From NCBI GenBank assembly GCA_023653785.1, contig JAMKCH010084977.1, positions 1 through 64,000 on the forward strand: 64,000 bases of DNA, read 5' to 3'. A program made the translations under genes and the position numbers. The notes under the pieces were generated by a model. That model saw only the letters and a list, made by a program, of their open reading frames with translations, did no database searches and was not told the origin of the DNA. The stretch is from Ophioderma brevispina. Taxonomy: Eukaryota > Echinodermata > Ophiuroidea > Amphilepidida > Ophiodermatidae. Of this stretch, positions 1-13,385 are shown one piece after another (within the stretch, counting starts at the first letter, position 1; every line of letters starts with the position of its first letter).

Positions 1-1190
1 CAAAAAAAGAGGACTAGCTGCGCAAATACGCTAGGTATCAAATTCACAATAATCAAGTTCTGTCCCGCTTAGGGGTCGAATTCAGGTAAGATTGTGGCTG
101 GTCATTGAAAAACATATCAAACCTTTGGGGTACTAATGCAATACACTATTAGTTACTCTTTTCAAGCTTTTTTCTGCCCCACAGAGAACGTCATTGAAAA
201 CAACTATTGGTAGCTGCCTTTTGCCATTCAACTGCCACAACTCCGTTCATACTTGGAGCACACACTAATTCCAAGTACCTTTATGGAGCGAGAAAATTCT
301 CCATAGAATAACACATCACTGACAAAAATAGTTTTACCAGGGCGACTGCCCGGCGCCAGAATTTGTTTATAAAGGGGCAGCTTTTTAGCATGATTTTAGC
401 TCTTTTCCTGTGTAAACACCTGTTTTTTTCATCGTGTTTGACCCTTTTACCAAAGTTTGTTTACCTCCTAACAATGCCATACAACAGCTGATATCCTAAT
501 TCCACATACTATTGTAATGGGTAATTCATTCCCTATCCAACTATATAACATTCAATCTCATTACGTCAAAGATCTCGACCGCCAGGAAAAATTGTGGAGA
601 ATTGACAATTCAACGTTGCTTTTTCTCTTAGCAATTTTGGTAGGCAGAGGAGCTGGTGCAGCTCGTATAATCCCATACCGATTAGGGAATTGGTTTCAGG
701 AGTTGGATTTGTTATAAATGCACATAGATATTCAGCGTATTTGGCTGTTGTTTACTGTGCGATAATAGAACTTTTTAATAGAATACTTTGTCATAATTAT
801 TTATCATAAAATTGTTCTCAAGCCAGAACGATTAACTGCGATCCTATGTGTTGATAACACATGTAGTGGATATACAACAGCGCACCCCTACACACAGCAA
901 TGGAGAATTCCAAGCGTGCAGTCCTAAATTCCTGCTGGATGGTTGACCTCGCTGCCCTTTAGGGGGGGGGGGGGGGGGGGGGGTGTTAGTACAATTAGAG
1001 GAAATTACATGGTCCTTTTTGCATCAAAACGTTTTGATATGACTGGGAAAATTAACTTTAACATGCCAGTAAATACCCTGCAGTGTGTAATTTTCTTACA
1101 GTAGTACAGTGTTATTTTTCTCATCTAGTGGTTCTTTAAAAGGTATATTTTTTATTCACGATTGAAAGCAGTCCGCTAGGATAAATTACT
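1..1190. other. No gene seen; G22 run at 962-983
   Basis: AT-rich unique-looking sequence. The only notable item is the G22 homopolymer. Short open frames have no recognisable content. Confidence 0.7.
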
Positions 1191-1195
1191 GCAAA

Positions 1196-1345
1196 TTGTC
1201 CGTTAGGGGTAATTTTCATCGAAAAACGGGTCTATTTTAACTGAATATGGGTCCCGTTCGGGGTAATTTTCACTGAAAATTGGTCCGTTATGGTCACTTT
1301 CGAACCCTGGAACGAGTCATTGTTACCCACACCCCCCCCCCCCTG
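1196..1345 (+). repeat. Short GGTCCGTTAGGGGTAATTTTC-type repeat ending in a C run
   Basis: Three degenerate units of about 40-45 bp (GTCCGTTAGGGGTAATTTTC, then CCCGTTCGGGGTAATTTTC, then GGTCCGTTATGGTCAC) end in CGAACCCTGGAACGAGTCAT and a C13-like run. The same ending recurs at 10190-10455 (AGAACCCCTGGAATGAGCAT, GGGTACCCACA), so this is an interspersed family. Confidence 0.6.
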
Positions 1346-1349
1346 ATTG

Positions 1350-1640
1350 TACGTTTGTGCGTATGTTGTGAGTGAGTGTTTTGATGTGTCCTGTTTTGGT
1401 GTGTGTTGAGTGTGTGTGTGTGTGGTTTGAGTGTGTGTGCGTGTTTGCTATGCTTGTGTAGGTGAGTGGTTTCTGAGTGTTTGCCTGCAAGTGTTTTGGT
1501 TGTGGTTTGTGTGTTAGTAGACGAGAGTGTGTGTAACGTGTGAGTGTGCGAGGGCGCGTGCGAGAGTGAGAGCGGTGTGAGATGAGAGAGGGAAGAGAGG
1601 GGAGAGAATGTTGGCTAGTGTGTGTGGGGAGGTGTGTTTT
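1350..1640 (+). repeat. GT-rich low-complexity tract with GA-rich end
   Basis: Interrupted (GT)n, for example GAGTGTGTGTGTGTGTGG, grading into GAGA-rich sequence near 1560-1610. Simple repeat with no coding content. Confidence 0.9.
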
Positions 1641-2127
1641 GTAGATTTGTGTACAGATACCATTTGCAAACTACAATGGTGCGATAAAATAATCGGAAAT
1701 CAAAACTGACAGTCAGTTGTTTAATTTAACCAATTTGGGAAACGTACCTATTGTAATTGTATACCTGTCTAGATAAGTATGCATGCAATTATAATTGACC
1801 GATAGATGAAGACTTACTGAAAAATCACTGGTCTATTCCATTGTTCATACGAGAGTTAACATAGGCGCTCTCCTTTGGTTAGAATTTCATAGTGTATAGT
1901 TCTCTAATATTCGTGTTGCACAAACATTTTTTACCGACGGTTGTTTTAAAATTTTTCGCAGCTTGGGAGAAAACCCAGGACAATTTTTGATGCCGAAAAA
2001 CAAGTTAGATGTTTGAAATTTTGCACAAACATACAAACGTAGGCTTTACTCACAAACCTGCAGTGATTTATCTATGGCAATATCAGGCCTATTAGCGTGG
2101 CTGCTATAGTCTAAAGATTGTGCAATT

Positions 2128-2322
2128 TTTCGGGATTTTTCCGTAATTAGTAACCTGACCCATCTGGCACATTTTTTTCTGACAACAACTTATGATTGGA
2201 AACCCTTCAACGAATAAAACCCAACGCACATGTTTATTCACGTAAGGTTCCGAATCATAAGTGTGTCAGAAAAATAGTGTTCAGATGGCTCAGGTTATGG
2301 AACTCCCAAATTTTTCATTAAA
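2128..2322. mobile_element. Foldback MITE (family 1: GTAACCTGA...TCTGAC)
   Basis: Inverted arms of about 70 bp. TAACCTGACCCATCTGGCAC and TTTTTTTCTGAC at 2151-2183 pair with GTGTCAGAAAAATAG and CAGATGGCTCAGGTTA at 2262-2297. Loop near 2225. Related to 58558-58712 and to a half copy at 47605-47682. Confidence 0.8.
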
Positions 2323-3330
2323 AGAAGACCTGATCCGGATTGGACTATCATACCTCAAAATTAAAGCGGCACTGGCAATTTTCAGAAAATATGATAGGTG
2401 CTTCATTTTCTCTCAACTATGATAGTCTGTCATTGGAAGAATAGATATGTGATATTTTACAACATAAATATCACATAGCCACAAGCAGCGAGGGCATTGG
2501 TAAGAGGCTAAAGACATCCAGGTAATTTTTAGGCTAACTTTGAAGTTTGCCGTAACTTTAGTCAACAAAACAATTTGTCCTATAACGGAATATGGGACTC
2601 GACTCATAATATTAAAACTACACATGTCCCAGACCCGATCAACAAGGTGCAATTCATGAAGAACACCTCTGTGTGAGGGGGGGGGGTGTTTTCTTTTGTT
2701 ACACACCATGTCCGCGTCGTCGCGGGCATTCTGTTTTACACCATAAGCTCGCTGATTTTGGCTTAATAAATTCAGGTGAGGGCTAATGTTATATAAAAGC
2801 TTTTAACCATGCAAAATATCAAGTTTTAAAAATCTAGAGGGCGCACTATTTTTCAACATGTGCCATTGTCTCTTTAAAGATTGGGAGGCATTTGTGTTGT
2901 TACCCCTGATGACCATGTAACTCAAGTGTATTATACATGGCTCAAATACAAGATGAATCTGGTTAAAAGCTATATCATTGTATTCCTCAGGTAACAAGAT
3001 ACGGAAAAACTCACTTTGACCTATCTTGACGTAGGCCTATGTTTCATACTACAGGAGCTAAAACATAAAAGAGTATCCTCAATAGGGATCAAAATTGAAA
3101 AATAGCTCCTTTTCGATCACTACGAATCTCAAACCGTCCCGTCTTACCCTAACAACCAATATTCAAATTAGAATAACATTAGAATGTTTCCTTTAGGAGA
3201 AAATATAGCATTTGTTGCCATTGATATAATACGGGAAACTCGTTGCTTTCGTATCCCAACGCGTTCACTGTAAAATTTTTGAGGCAAGGTCTCAGTCCTG
3301 TCTTTGTGAAGCCATGCCAAATGTTATATG

Positions 3331-3522
3331 CAAGACACTTAAACACAAGTCCATATGTACATGTACGTGTATATGCCAGGACAATTAAAGACAATTATAT
3401 GTACATGTACGTGTATAATGCAGGACACTTAAACACAAGGTCATATGTCATGTACTGTATATGCAGGAAACAAACACAAGTCATATGTACATGTACGTGT
3501 ATATGCCTGACACTTACAAACA
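3331..3522 (+). repeat. ~45-bp tandem repeat, 4 units
   Basis: Units contain ACACTTAAACACAAGTC and ATATGTACATGTACGTGTAT with starts near 3331, 3377, 3421 and 3465. The ACATGTACGT core is itself near-palindromic. Confidence 0.8.
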
Positions 3523-4509
3523 TCGTACAACATTGCCTGACATGTCTTTTAAAGCAGTTTGGAAATTGACAGGGTGGAGGGTGTGTCTTCGTGGCTTAGT
3601 AAGGATTTTAATGGGTTTTTATTTCTCAGTATTGTTGAAGACCTGTCTATTACCGAGGCAAGGGCTTAAATATGGCACCGAGACACCATTTTCAATTACT
3701 GTAGAAGGAATAAAAGCTAATAAATAACGGAATAGGTGCAATGTCCCCCCTAAACTTGTGTAATACTTTTTCCGATTATAATTCCATCATGTAAGGTTCT
3801 GCACAAGACATTATGTGGGTTAACTGAATTCGCAACGCGTTGCTTAGTTACACGATGCGTTGCCAAAACTTCTTCCTGATGGTTGTTTTCACAACGCGTT
3901 AAAGTAATGCGTTAGTGGCCATTTACCGGCTTGCCATACTCGCCAAATTAATGGTTTGGTTTACTACCAGGGCGTAGCCGATATACTGCAATTATCTTCT
4001 TTTGTCTATAATTATCCACTGTTTGAAAAATAATTTCAAAAGTAATCGGGCAAATGATTTAAATTTGGCGTCACTTTATATTGTTTTAGTTCTTGAAAAC
4101 TTAAAATATAACATTTAATATGGTGGTTATTTCTTGTAATCGAGACGCGGGATTTTTGTAATTCATGGTTGGTATCATTTTTGTAACACGCCCCCGAAGG
4201 GGAGTCACCCCAGTGATTTCCCTGAATTCCTATATTCCTACGCGGGATAGCGGAGTTCTTCTTTCCATTTGTATCAAAATAATACCAACATTCAAATAAG
4301 ACGTTACTATGATGAGGAGAAATCAAAATAATGTAAATTGATATATGTGGAATTTGATTTTCGCAATTTTACTGACTCAAACACATTATAGCATTAAATG
4401 CTGTTTATATAAAATAGTCATTTCCCATCATTTAGAGCCAAAAGCGCATTCATCGATATGCCAAACTTTTTGGTGAAAAATTGAATTTTCCCTATAACGA
4501 ACTTCAATC

Positions 4510-4876
4510 CATCACATCACATCATCATCATCATCATCGTCGTCATCGTCATCGTCCTCCTCCTCCTCCTCCTCTACTCCTCCTATCATCTCATAATCAT
4601 GATCATGATCATGATCATCATCATCCTCAGAACCATAATTAGATGATCATCATCATGAGCATCAATCATCAATCATCATCATCAGATTATCATCATCATC
4701 ATCATCATCACCATCACCATCAGCATCATCATCATCATGATCATCATCAAGTCATCATCTCATCATCATCATCACCATCATCATCCGTCATCATCGTCAT
4801 CGTTGTCGTCGTCATCATCACACATCCCTTCAGCGTCATCGTCTCGTCTTCGTCGTCGCGTCGTCATCGTCATCTT
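4510..4876 (+). repeat. (ATC)n microsatellite, ~365 bp
   Basis: CAT/ATC trinucleotide tract with CGTCGTCATCGTC, CTCCTCCTC and ATGATCATGATCATG variants. Histidine- and serine-rich open frames across it are artefacts of the repeat. Confidence 0.95.
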
Positions 4877-5028
4877 AACAAAGAATGAGGAAAGTTGTTT
4901 TTTAAAGGGTTATTCAAGTCTTGGTTTTGACCCCCTCTTACGTTTAGACCCTTCTTTCACGCAAACAAGCACCACAAACAAACAAACAAAACACAAAACA
5001 CACAAAAAGAACATGAACATTGTTACCC

Positions 5029-5058
5029 TAAATAAATAAATAAATAAATAAATAATAA
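5029..5058 (+). repeat. (AAAT)n microsatellite
   Basis: About seven AAAT units, just after a CAAACAAACAAAC-rich stretch at 4975-5010. Confidence 0.9.
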
Positions 5059-5907
5059 ATGGGCGTCAGTGTAAAAAATACAAATCAATTATTACTTAAC
5101 AATGTAGCCCAGTACATAAATTAACCACATATGTGCTAATGCTACTGTACCACCCTATGAGGGGAAACATACGACAATAGTCACCCTCACTAACATAAAA
5201 AATTGACTGAAATAGCACTTCTATATTAATTATGCATCTTGAATAATGGATCTTTAGTGAATATCAACAAGTAACAAGTATTTAATTCCCAACGTATTCT
5301 GTGAAAACAGGCTGCGTTTATGTTTTTGATCCATTTGTTGGGCAGTTTCTCGTTAAGAATGTCATTGCAAAATTCTTAATGAGAGGAATTATGATAAAGG
5401 AATAGGCCCTATTTATAATTCAGAGATCTTCGTGAGTATAAAATTTTTTGACCCTTCACATGGGCACCATACTATTTTGTTCTACTTTCTTTCTATGTTT
5501 GAATGTCACCAAGCTTTATGTTTATTGTATAAAACTCAACACTCCACTATATAGCAAAATAATACATTTTTTCACCATATTGCTGTCAGAGAGGGCGACA
5601 TCTTATAAGCTATTGACCGATTTTGTCGCCTGTTCTTCGGCGGTCCGTATTTCCTACGGTGTAGTCCCTGAGCTATAGTCTTTATCACAGACTGCGAAGA
5701 TATTACTAAATTGGTACTGCGGGAGAGATTAACGTTATCGGTCCGATATAGAGCATTTGTAATGAAACTTTTAAATCTCAAATAGTCTCCGGAAAACGAA
5801 GGGTTCTATTTATGTTTTTGCATCAGAGGGTCCGGTACTATGTTTTGTTCTGACTATGTATCGTAATTGGGTCTGAACCTATAGAACCTTGTGAGAAAAT
5901 TGAAAGT

Positions 5908-6300
5908 TTTTGCCGGGTACTCCCGGGCGGGTACTTCGGTGCTCGCAGACACGGAAAAGTGAACACGCAATCGCTACGGCCCCCGGGGGGCTTACTCTAC
6001 TTGTTTTTAGGTAGGGATGTGCGGCCCGAATTTGGGGGCTTGTGAACGGCTTGGAAACTAAAGTTCTTAAAGTAGGGCCTTAAGAATTGAAATTTTGAGA
6101 AATTTTCAGGCTTTGGAACTGAAATTTGGCTAAAATTTAGCTTCTGAGGCAAACATTTTCCCAAGGGGACCCTTAAGAACTGAATTATGCTTCAACCGGA
6201 ACCCTTAAGAACTGCTGGAGAGGCGCGAAATGCCCGGGGGCGAAATGTGGTCGCACATACCCGTAACCCTTTCCTATGTCAGTAACCCCCCCCCGGGCTA
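5908..6300 (+). repeat. GC-ended repeat with CCTTAAGAACTG motifs
   Basis: CCGGGTACTCCCGGGCGGGT opens the stretch and CCCCCCCGGGCTACGGCC closes it. Inside, CTTAAGAA(C/T)TG or a variant occurs about four times. Probably an interspersed element; ends are not defined and no target duplication was seen. Confidence 0.4.
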
Positions 6301-6645
6301 CGGCCGCATCCATTTTTCCCATAATGCCTTTCGATATTTTTCCAGTCTTGAGAATTTTCAAACACTGGTTTCAATTTACGCCAACTTTTTTTTTTCAATT
6401 TTAGAAAACAGGATTACGTACTTACCGGACCGCCGTAGCCTTGTTCAGTGGGGTTAGTCACGTGGCCGCGGATTGCTCATATTGCGACTTTGGCCTCGTC
6501 CGCTTGCAGAACAGTCGGAATACACTTTTCGAAAATTGTGGATGATGTTACATTGAGATTTATTCCGCATTGAATACAAAAGAATACAACACTCTGGTTT
6601 GAAAAACAAGCAAACAAACAAAGAAATGTTTCCTGCACCCATATC

Positions 6646-6919
<274 letters not shown>

Positions 6920-6927
6920 CCCATATT

Positions 6928-9061
6928 CGATTTTGATCCGGGATTCGGATGCACCCCTCGCTGAGACAGAGATATTTAACCATCTATACGTTGGCTGGAC
7001 ATACTTTGATTCAAAAATGCTGAACATGTGCTTGTAATATTGAATTGTTAGGTTACCCAGCCCGGGACCCAGCCCCGGGCTGGGCTCAAACACGAGGATC
7101 AAGAGTAGTTCTCCCAGTTAATTTCCCGCGTTTTTTCGACTATAGAGGTGAACCTTGCTAAAGTCGCCTTGCTAAAGGACACAAGCGTATTGAAATGTAT
7201 TGACCATATGATATCAATGAGTTTAGTGAATGAAGTGAGGTGAGCTGAGGTGGGTCAAATCAAGTTCAATGCCATTGCTAGAGGCAATTAGTCCGCGATT
7301 ATACAACATGTACAATGATATAATACACATATGGGACACCCATTTCAACCTCGTCTCAAGGACAAAGTTCAAGGTGTGGCTTTTTATATAGGGGATTCCT
7401 GTAACAGGAAACGAAACGCCACTGGTGTGGAGCTTGGAGGCTCTGAACTTGTATAATCCCTTAACGCAATTTCGCACGGTTGACCAAATCGAGTCTTTAG
7501 GGTGGTGTTTTCGGTTTACCATAATGGAACATATCACGAAAACATATACACATTAGTTTTATCTTATTCAGGTTGTAATGAATTGTCATGATTATGTGCA
7601 GGAACGTCGATCCCTCTAGTTTAATAATTTGCCGGACTTTGACAAAGGAAACTCGTGCGAAAATTTTAAGTGGATTCAGATCAGTGATAAAAGCAAAAAC
7701 ACATCTGGAGTTAATAGTGTTCTTCCCATTTTTCCTGTCATATTCCATAGCGACTTTCCCCATTTTTTCCACAGTAGTCCCTTTGACTCGGTCAATAAGG
7801 GGAGAGCTAATGTACAAAATCCGATCTGGTTTACAAGTAGCATTGACGCTTTACCTTTGCTCAAATTCGAGTTTTAAGCTACACTGGCTCGTTGCTCTGA
7901 CTGGGTCAATGCATTTACAGATACTTTATCCTGAACCGGAAGTATTACCCTTATCATTGACCTCTTAAAAAATTTGCCTGACTGCGCATGCGATGTCTGA
8001 ACTGACGAAAGGGATTAAGACAGCTGAAGTGGATATGAACCTCTCCCATGTAGTGTGCAAATGGACCTAGGCAATAACATAGTTGGATAATGCATGATAC
8101 TCCCTAGCAATCTCAATTAAATGGGCGGTTATGCCTTTATTCCGATAGGCTTGATTGATTTTCCTTTCAATCCAGCGTCTTATGCAACCAAGGAGACTTC
8201 GGTGGCTCAATGATGTTAATGGTTGTGATATGCCCATGATCTCTACACACTGGATAGGCTAATGCCGCTCGAACGTGAGGAAACCCGCGAAAGTGCACGG
8301 CGGCCCCTTTGCTCTACCCCAAGACCCGATCGTGCACGTTCAAAGGAATAGGGAAACTACGGGAAAGGGACAGAATTAGGGCGATTAATTGCGCGTACGT
8401 CAAACTACTGAGCCTTAGAACCCCCCATTTTAGAGCTACAGACGCCAGCGCAGAGTATGCTTAACGAACAAAATATTATTCAAAATGTTTTAAAAATGCT
8501 TTAAAATGCCATCTTTCAGGTTTTCAGCTCACAGACATTAATTCATGCAGTAAGTGACTTTGACTACATAGTATTCCCAGATATATTAGATATTATTACT
8601 ATTTATGTATTAATCTCTTCAAGATTTTTTCTGCTTTTACATAACCCCCACCCCCTTGAGCCGCAATGACTTTGTTACGACTCCAAAAGTTATGGATGGG
8701 GGTCGGGGTACCCGGGGGTGGGGGGGGGGGGTGGGAGTGACGTCGAACAGCCTAGTATGGCGCGGGAATACGAACTGCACAGACACTTGATTTTGTAAAC
8801 AACTGGAAAGTATCATCCTATCTTTTAATTGATATCAAATGAGTACCACATGACCAAGCATTAGACTTACTTCAAAGCAAAGGGGGAAATTAAAGGATTT
8901 TACCAAAAACATGAAAAAAATTAGGGTATCTAATTTTCCATGTGGTTTGGTCCTTACATGATGGGAAATTACTATTTTTACACAGCGTTTAGTGATGCTT
9001 TTGAGTAAAATTGAAAAAAAATATCCATTTTTCACCATATATCATGTATTTGCACTCTTTC
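6928..9061. other. No gene seen; CCCGGG palindrome cluster at 7050-7090
   Basis: CCAGCCCGGGACC followed by AGCCCCGGGCTGGGCT is a local palindrome. The rest is unassigned. A G-rich run lies at 8698-8733. Confidence 0.65.
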
Positions 9062-9860
9062 CTTAACACTTAACTGCATACGGGGTTTGCACTTCCATTA
9101 GTGCATAAACGGGGGGGGGGGGTCCTAGGGACCCCCCTAATAAAACCACTTTTAGAAGGATTTTTTGATGAAACCCACCACATGTTAGAAGGCTCAAAGG
9201 ACATCAACAATAAAGAAAAAATACAAACGAAGAAAGTTGTTCAGTGAAGAAATTAGGGGCAAAAATTGATTTTAATGTTGCGTCAAAATGTGGGAAAAAG
9301 GACACTAATTTGTTTCGCATTTTCTACGGGACATTGCTTCACCTAGACTACGTGCTGATTGCTAATTGGTGCAGAATGAACTATATTTACCATAGTTAAG
9401 CACCAAATACAGTCTCATGCCATTTTATATTTTTTAAGGTTACTGGTATAATTACCATAGGTTCCTACAGTAAACCGCTACATGATGTTAAAAAATATTA
9501 TGGCTCCATGGCTACTAATACTTTCCCAAGCTTTTTTAATTATTATTTATTGTTTTATTCACTAGGTGTATGCATTATGAAAATCAGAATCACCGTAACT
9601 CTATAAATTTTTATTTTTGTCGTGGTACTTCCGTTTAGTGCATAAGGGGGGGGGGGGCTCCTAGGGACCCATGCTAATTAACGCAAAAACAACCGCTATG
9701 GATTTGGATTTTTTTTGCACCAATGCAAGCGCACTAACAACAAGTTAATACAAATACAAAATTATAAACCAAATATATTGCATTCACGTAAAAATCGGCG
9801 GCTGAAAAACAAAAAATGGGTCCCTATGACCCCCCCCCCCTTCTGCAGTTAAGTGTTAAC
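9062..9860. mobile_element. Non-autonomous TIR element, ~0.8 kb
   Basis: CTTAACACTTAACTGCATA at 9062-9080 is the inverted match of TCTGCAGTTAAGTGTTAAC at 9842-9860. G-rich segments follow the ends (TAGTGCATAAACGGGG; C run before 9841). An internal copy of the left subterminal part (TTTAGTGCATAAGGGG, CTCCTAGGGACCC) lies at 9635-9670. No transposase frame. Confidence 0.75.
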
Positions 9861-10189
9861 TTATGACGTCATATTGGGAATGTTGGTACTTAGTTTGATA
9901 CCAATGAAAATAGAAAACGCAAAGCTATCTTGTGGTACACTTTATATGACTCGGAATGTGTAACAGAAATCACAGGGGTGGTACCCCCCTCCCCAGAAAA
10001 TTGTTGTTACAAAAAATGGCTCAGTAGACGAGAATTAAGCATTCTTTTTCTTTTCTGAAACTGACGTGTATCTCTTTTTATATGCTTTAAGAGATTTGGG
10101 GCATGCCCGTTCTATTTTAAAAAATATTACGTTAAGATATTTTGGAATAAAATCCAGGTTGGGTTGAAATTTTGGTCGGGGCGCAAATG

Positions 10190-10455
10190 CTCGTTCCAAA
10201 AAGGTATTTAGTCACGTATTGACAACAGGTCCAGCAAGGGGTACAATTTACTGCAATTGGTCCCTAGCTTCTTTAAACAAAAAACTGAAAGCTAGTATAT
10301 GTACAAAAAAAATGGCTCTGTTCGACTCCCATTAGGGTTTTATTTTCATTCACTTAAATTGGTCTTGTTTATAGCCTTTAGGGTCAATTTCAGAACCCCT
10401 GGAATGAGCATGGGTACCCACAAACCCCTAACCCCCCCCCCCCCCCCCCCCCCCC
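10190..10455 (+). repeat. Second copy of the GGTCC...ACCCCTGGAATGAGCAT repeat, ending in C24
   Basis: Contains GGTCCAGCAAGGGGTACAAT, GGTCCCTAGC and CAGAACCCCTGGAATGAGCA, then 24 C (10432-10455). Related in order and ending to 1196-1345. Confidence 0.6.
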
Positions 10456-11423
10456 ATCGGATAAAATCTCGCTTTGAAGAAAATAGAATGCTCTGCAGTA
10501 TGGTTGGTATACGCAACAAAATCGTTTGTTTAAATCAAATTTGGAAATTAAAATTGGAAGTAATAACTTAAATTTGGTCCCTGACCTTGGTTTAAATGCT
10601 AGTCTAGTTACCTGTTTTGTGCATAGATGTAAAAATCACAAGCTACCCTTAGGCCTATTGTGATCCATTTTCGACATGTACCGCGAAAGACTCATGACGA
10701 ATTAATAGTGAACTACAGGTATTACCGCTCCATACTAGTATTTTGTACATTTAGAGCACAGCACTATATCCCTAAGTACAGTGGAATGCAATCATACAGT
10801 ATGTACATGTTATGCTGGGTCACAGATGGGTAACCAGTCATCACAAAATCGGTCCCAAAATTGCCTGCAATCCATTCGGTTTACTTCTACTCACAGTTAG
10901 TTTCAGGCCAAACGGGCAACATACTCCATACAAATGCACACCCTTGGTATTTTTTCAGATTTGACGGCAGGAAAGTACTTTATAATCAATACAACTACTC
11001 ATCCCATAGAACCCGTGCACCGAGTGAAGTTTTTGGGTAGAGCAAAAGGGGACGCTGTGTGCAACTTCCGTTATCTTCACCGCTCGCTATCATCGTCGCG
11101 TGGAGACAGCCTACCCAGTGTGTAGAGAAGAGAGCAGATGGGTAGAAGCAGTGAGAGGCCCGAACCAGCCTGAGGTCCGCAATTGCAATCAAAGAAACGA
11201 GGGGAGAGTGAAACAGATTATCGGAAACGCATTTAAGTAATACAAGTAGAAATACTTGTTTACAATGACCTTGACCTCTGACAACGGGAGAGTACCTGTT
11301 AAAAATATAGGGTGGGAAAGTGAATACTATAGCGTCACTGACCAGGAGCCATAAGCACTGCAAGAAATGTTTTGTGTTAGTTTTTAAGTGTGAAAATTGT
11401 GGATTTATAAGGAAGTTATTTTT

Positions 11424-11685
11424 TAGGGAGGGGCATCATTTACGGCCCAGGGGAGCATGGGGATTTGTGAGGTGGGAACCCGAAATTTTTTGTAAGAGAG
11501 AGGGGGAACGTGAAATTTTCATAAACGAGATGAGAGAGGCAACATGAATTTAAATGGGGGAAATCAGAATGATCAAGGGGGAGTGTGAATTTTTGAACGG
11601 AAGCGAGGGGGGCGCGAACGAAAAATTTTTGCTAAAAAAGTTGAAATCCTCCTTCCCCCTGGCATAAATAATGCCCCCCCTTACG
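11424..11685. mobile_element. MITE with GGGGCATCATTTACG ends
   Basis: GGGAGGGGCATCATTTACGG, then CCCAGGGG, near 11425-11453 pairs with CCCCCTGGCATAAATAATGC and CCCCCC at 11655-11680. The interior has several GAAATTTT or GAATTTTT repeats about 35 bp apart. Non-coding. Confidence 0.7.
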
Positions 11686-13196
11686 CTCTGGATGCGATTA
11701 TCCAATTTCACATTGTAATTCACAATGTAGAGAAGCTTTGAATTGAGAGTCTATACACTAACCCCTTGAAGAACTACTTTTTCTATGCGCAAACATGATA
11801 CAACTATGATGGCATTATAATAATTATGTGGTCAAAGGCAAACATTCAAACGGTGATTACCGGAATGTTGACTTTTGCACGTTCTTGTGTGAACTGTTTC
11901 GTGTTTGAAACTCACCTCCTGGGTATCGAAACTACGCATTAAAACACGTGAGTTTTTTGCCAGACCGGGCCTATATGTGGTTACCAGGACGCCATGATTT
12001 TTCTGCGCCATGCAATAAGTATGAATTTGATCTACTCCCTTTGTTGACGTCCCTTCTCGAATAATTATACATTGTGAACATTGCTGCAAACAAAAACTAA
12101 AATCTCCAAGCGAACTCAAGGTCAGCTGTGCCGGTTGTTAGAAACAACATGCAAGCCTGGAAGTATAGGACCCTGGTTTGTCAGTTTGTTGACAAAGAAA
12201 GTATAACAAAAGGAAAACCGCGTGTGCTAAATCGAGAGGTCCAAGTCGTAGGCGGACAGCGAAAGTTTACTTGTTTTACTATTCCTGCGTGATTTTCCCA
12301 GTGAACCACTCTTTGGATCAACCCGAGGGCGATTTCAACAAACCCATTAAGACATTGCAAGAAAAGGAAATTGATACTTATAGGGAATGAAAGTACAATA
12401 AGAAATTCCGAAAACGGCTCAAAACCTTCAAGATCATGCCAAAAATTCTTAAGTAGGCTATACGTTTCAGTGGCTTTACACAAAGAGCTATGTGTATTGG
12501 AAGCTCTCTTTACAATTCAATAACGGTGGGTCACATGAACCTGCTTTCACGACCGTATCAATGTTAAATTCCTTCACAATGCATTATGGGATACGGTTGA
12601 CTAAACTTTAGAATACCCTACCACATAAAACCCACGAATTAAAATCCAGGCAACGGCGACAGCACAAAACTGGGAGGGCTTTACCTGGGGTGTACGTTGT
12701 CGAGATCGAATAAGAACAATTATAGTTAATTTAATTTATAGCGTCGTGGGCTCTGCATAGTGTCGAACAGCATAAATGCTAGTTCTGGGAAAACGGTCGT
12801 TTGAAAGTTTATTACTTATGAATGCGTGTAATAAATGAAAATAAAAGGAAAGGCTATGTTAAGTGGCGTATGGTAAAGACATGAACGGGTTACTAACTGA
12901 CGACAGTCCAGTATTTAAAAATCCAAAGAAAAACAACGGTTTTTTATTCAAAATGGCCCCTGAATGTGATTTGATTGTTTTTCCTGTTTGTCAAACACCT
13001 AAAATGTTTTGATTCTGTGCTCTAAGGAGTCTTATACGTATTCGACTGCATGAAACCCGTGTGATTTCTAAGTTGGTTGGTATGGTATGATTACTATAGC
13101 TACGGGCTTTTACTATTCGAAAATGATGATTGCCGATGATTTCCCCGATGATAAGAATAACGAATGGCGGTTGTTGAGTGGGTGATGGTGGCAATA

Positions 13197-13385
13197 ACGA
13201 CGAAAATAAGGAAACATCGATGCTTGACGACGACAATGATGCTACTGATGATTGATGATGATGATGATGATGGATGATTGATGATGATGATGATGATGAT
13301 GAGATGATGATGAGGATGATGACGTGAAGACGACGACGGACGGCGATGACGATGTCTGATGATGAAGACGACGACGATGACGAGT
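13197..13385 (+). repeat. (GAT/GAC)n microsatellite
   Basis: GATGATGAT tract grading into GACGACGACGAT. This is the same trinucleotide as at 4510-4876 but on the opposite strand. Ser/His- or Asp-rich frames here are artefacts. Confidence 0.95.

Larger units (their letters stand above)
1641..4509. other. No gene seen apart from the listed repeats
   Basis: Outside the MITE at 2128 and the 45-bp repeat at 3331 I see no coding signal. Several CGCAACGCGTTGC / ACGATGCGTTGCC / CACAACGCGTTA motifs cluster at 3830-3915. Confidence 0.65.

Noticed and set aside
4643..5039. His- and Ser-rich open frames of 80-100 codons
   Set aside because: They are translations of the (ATC)n microsatellite.
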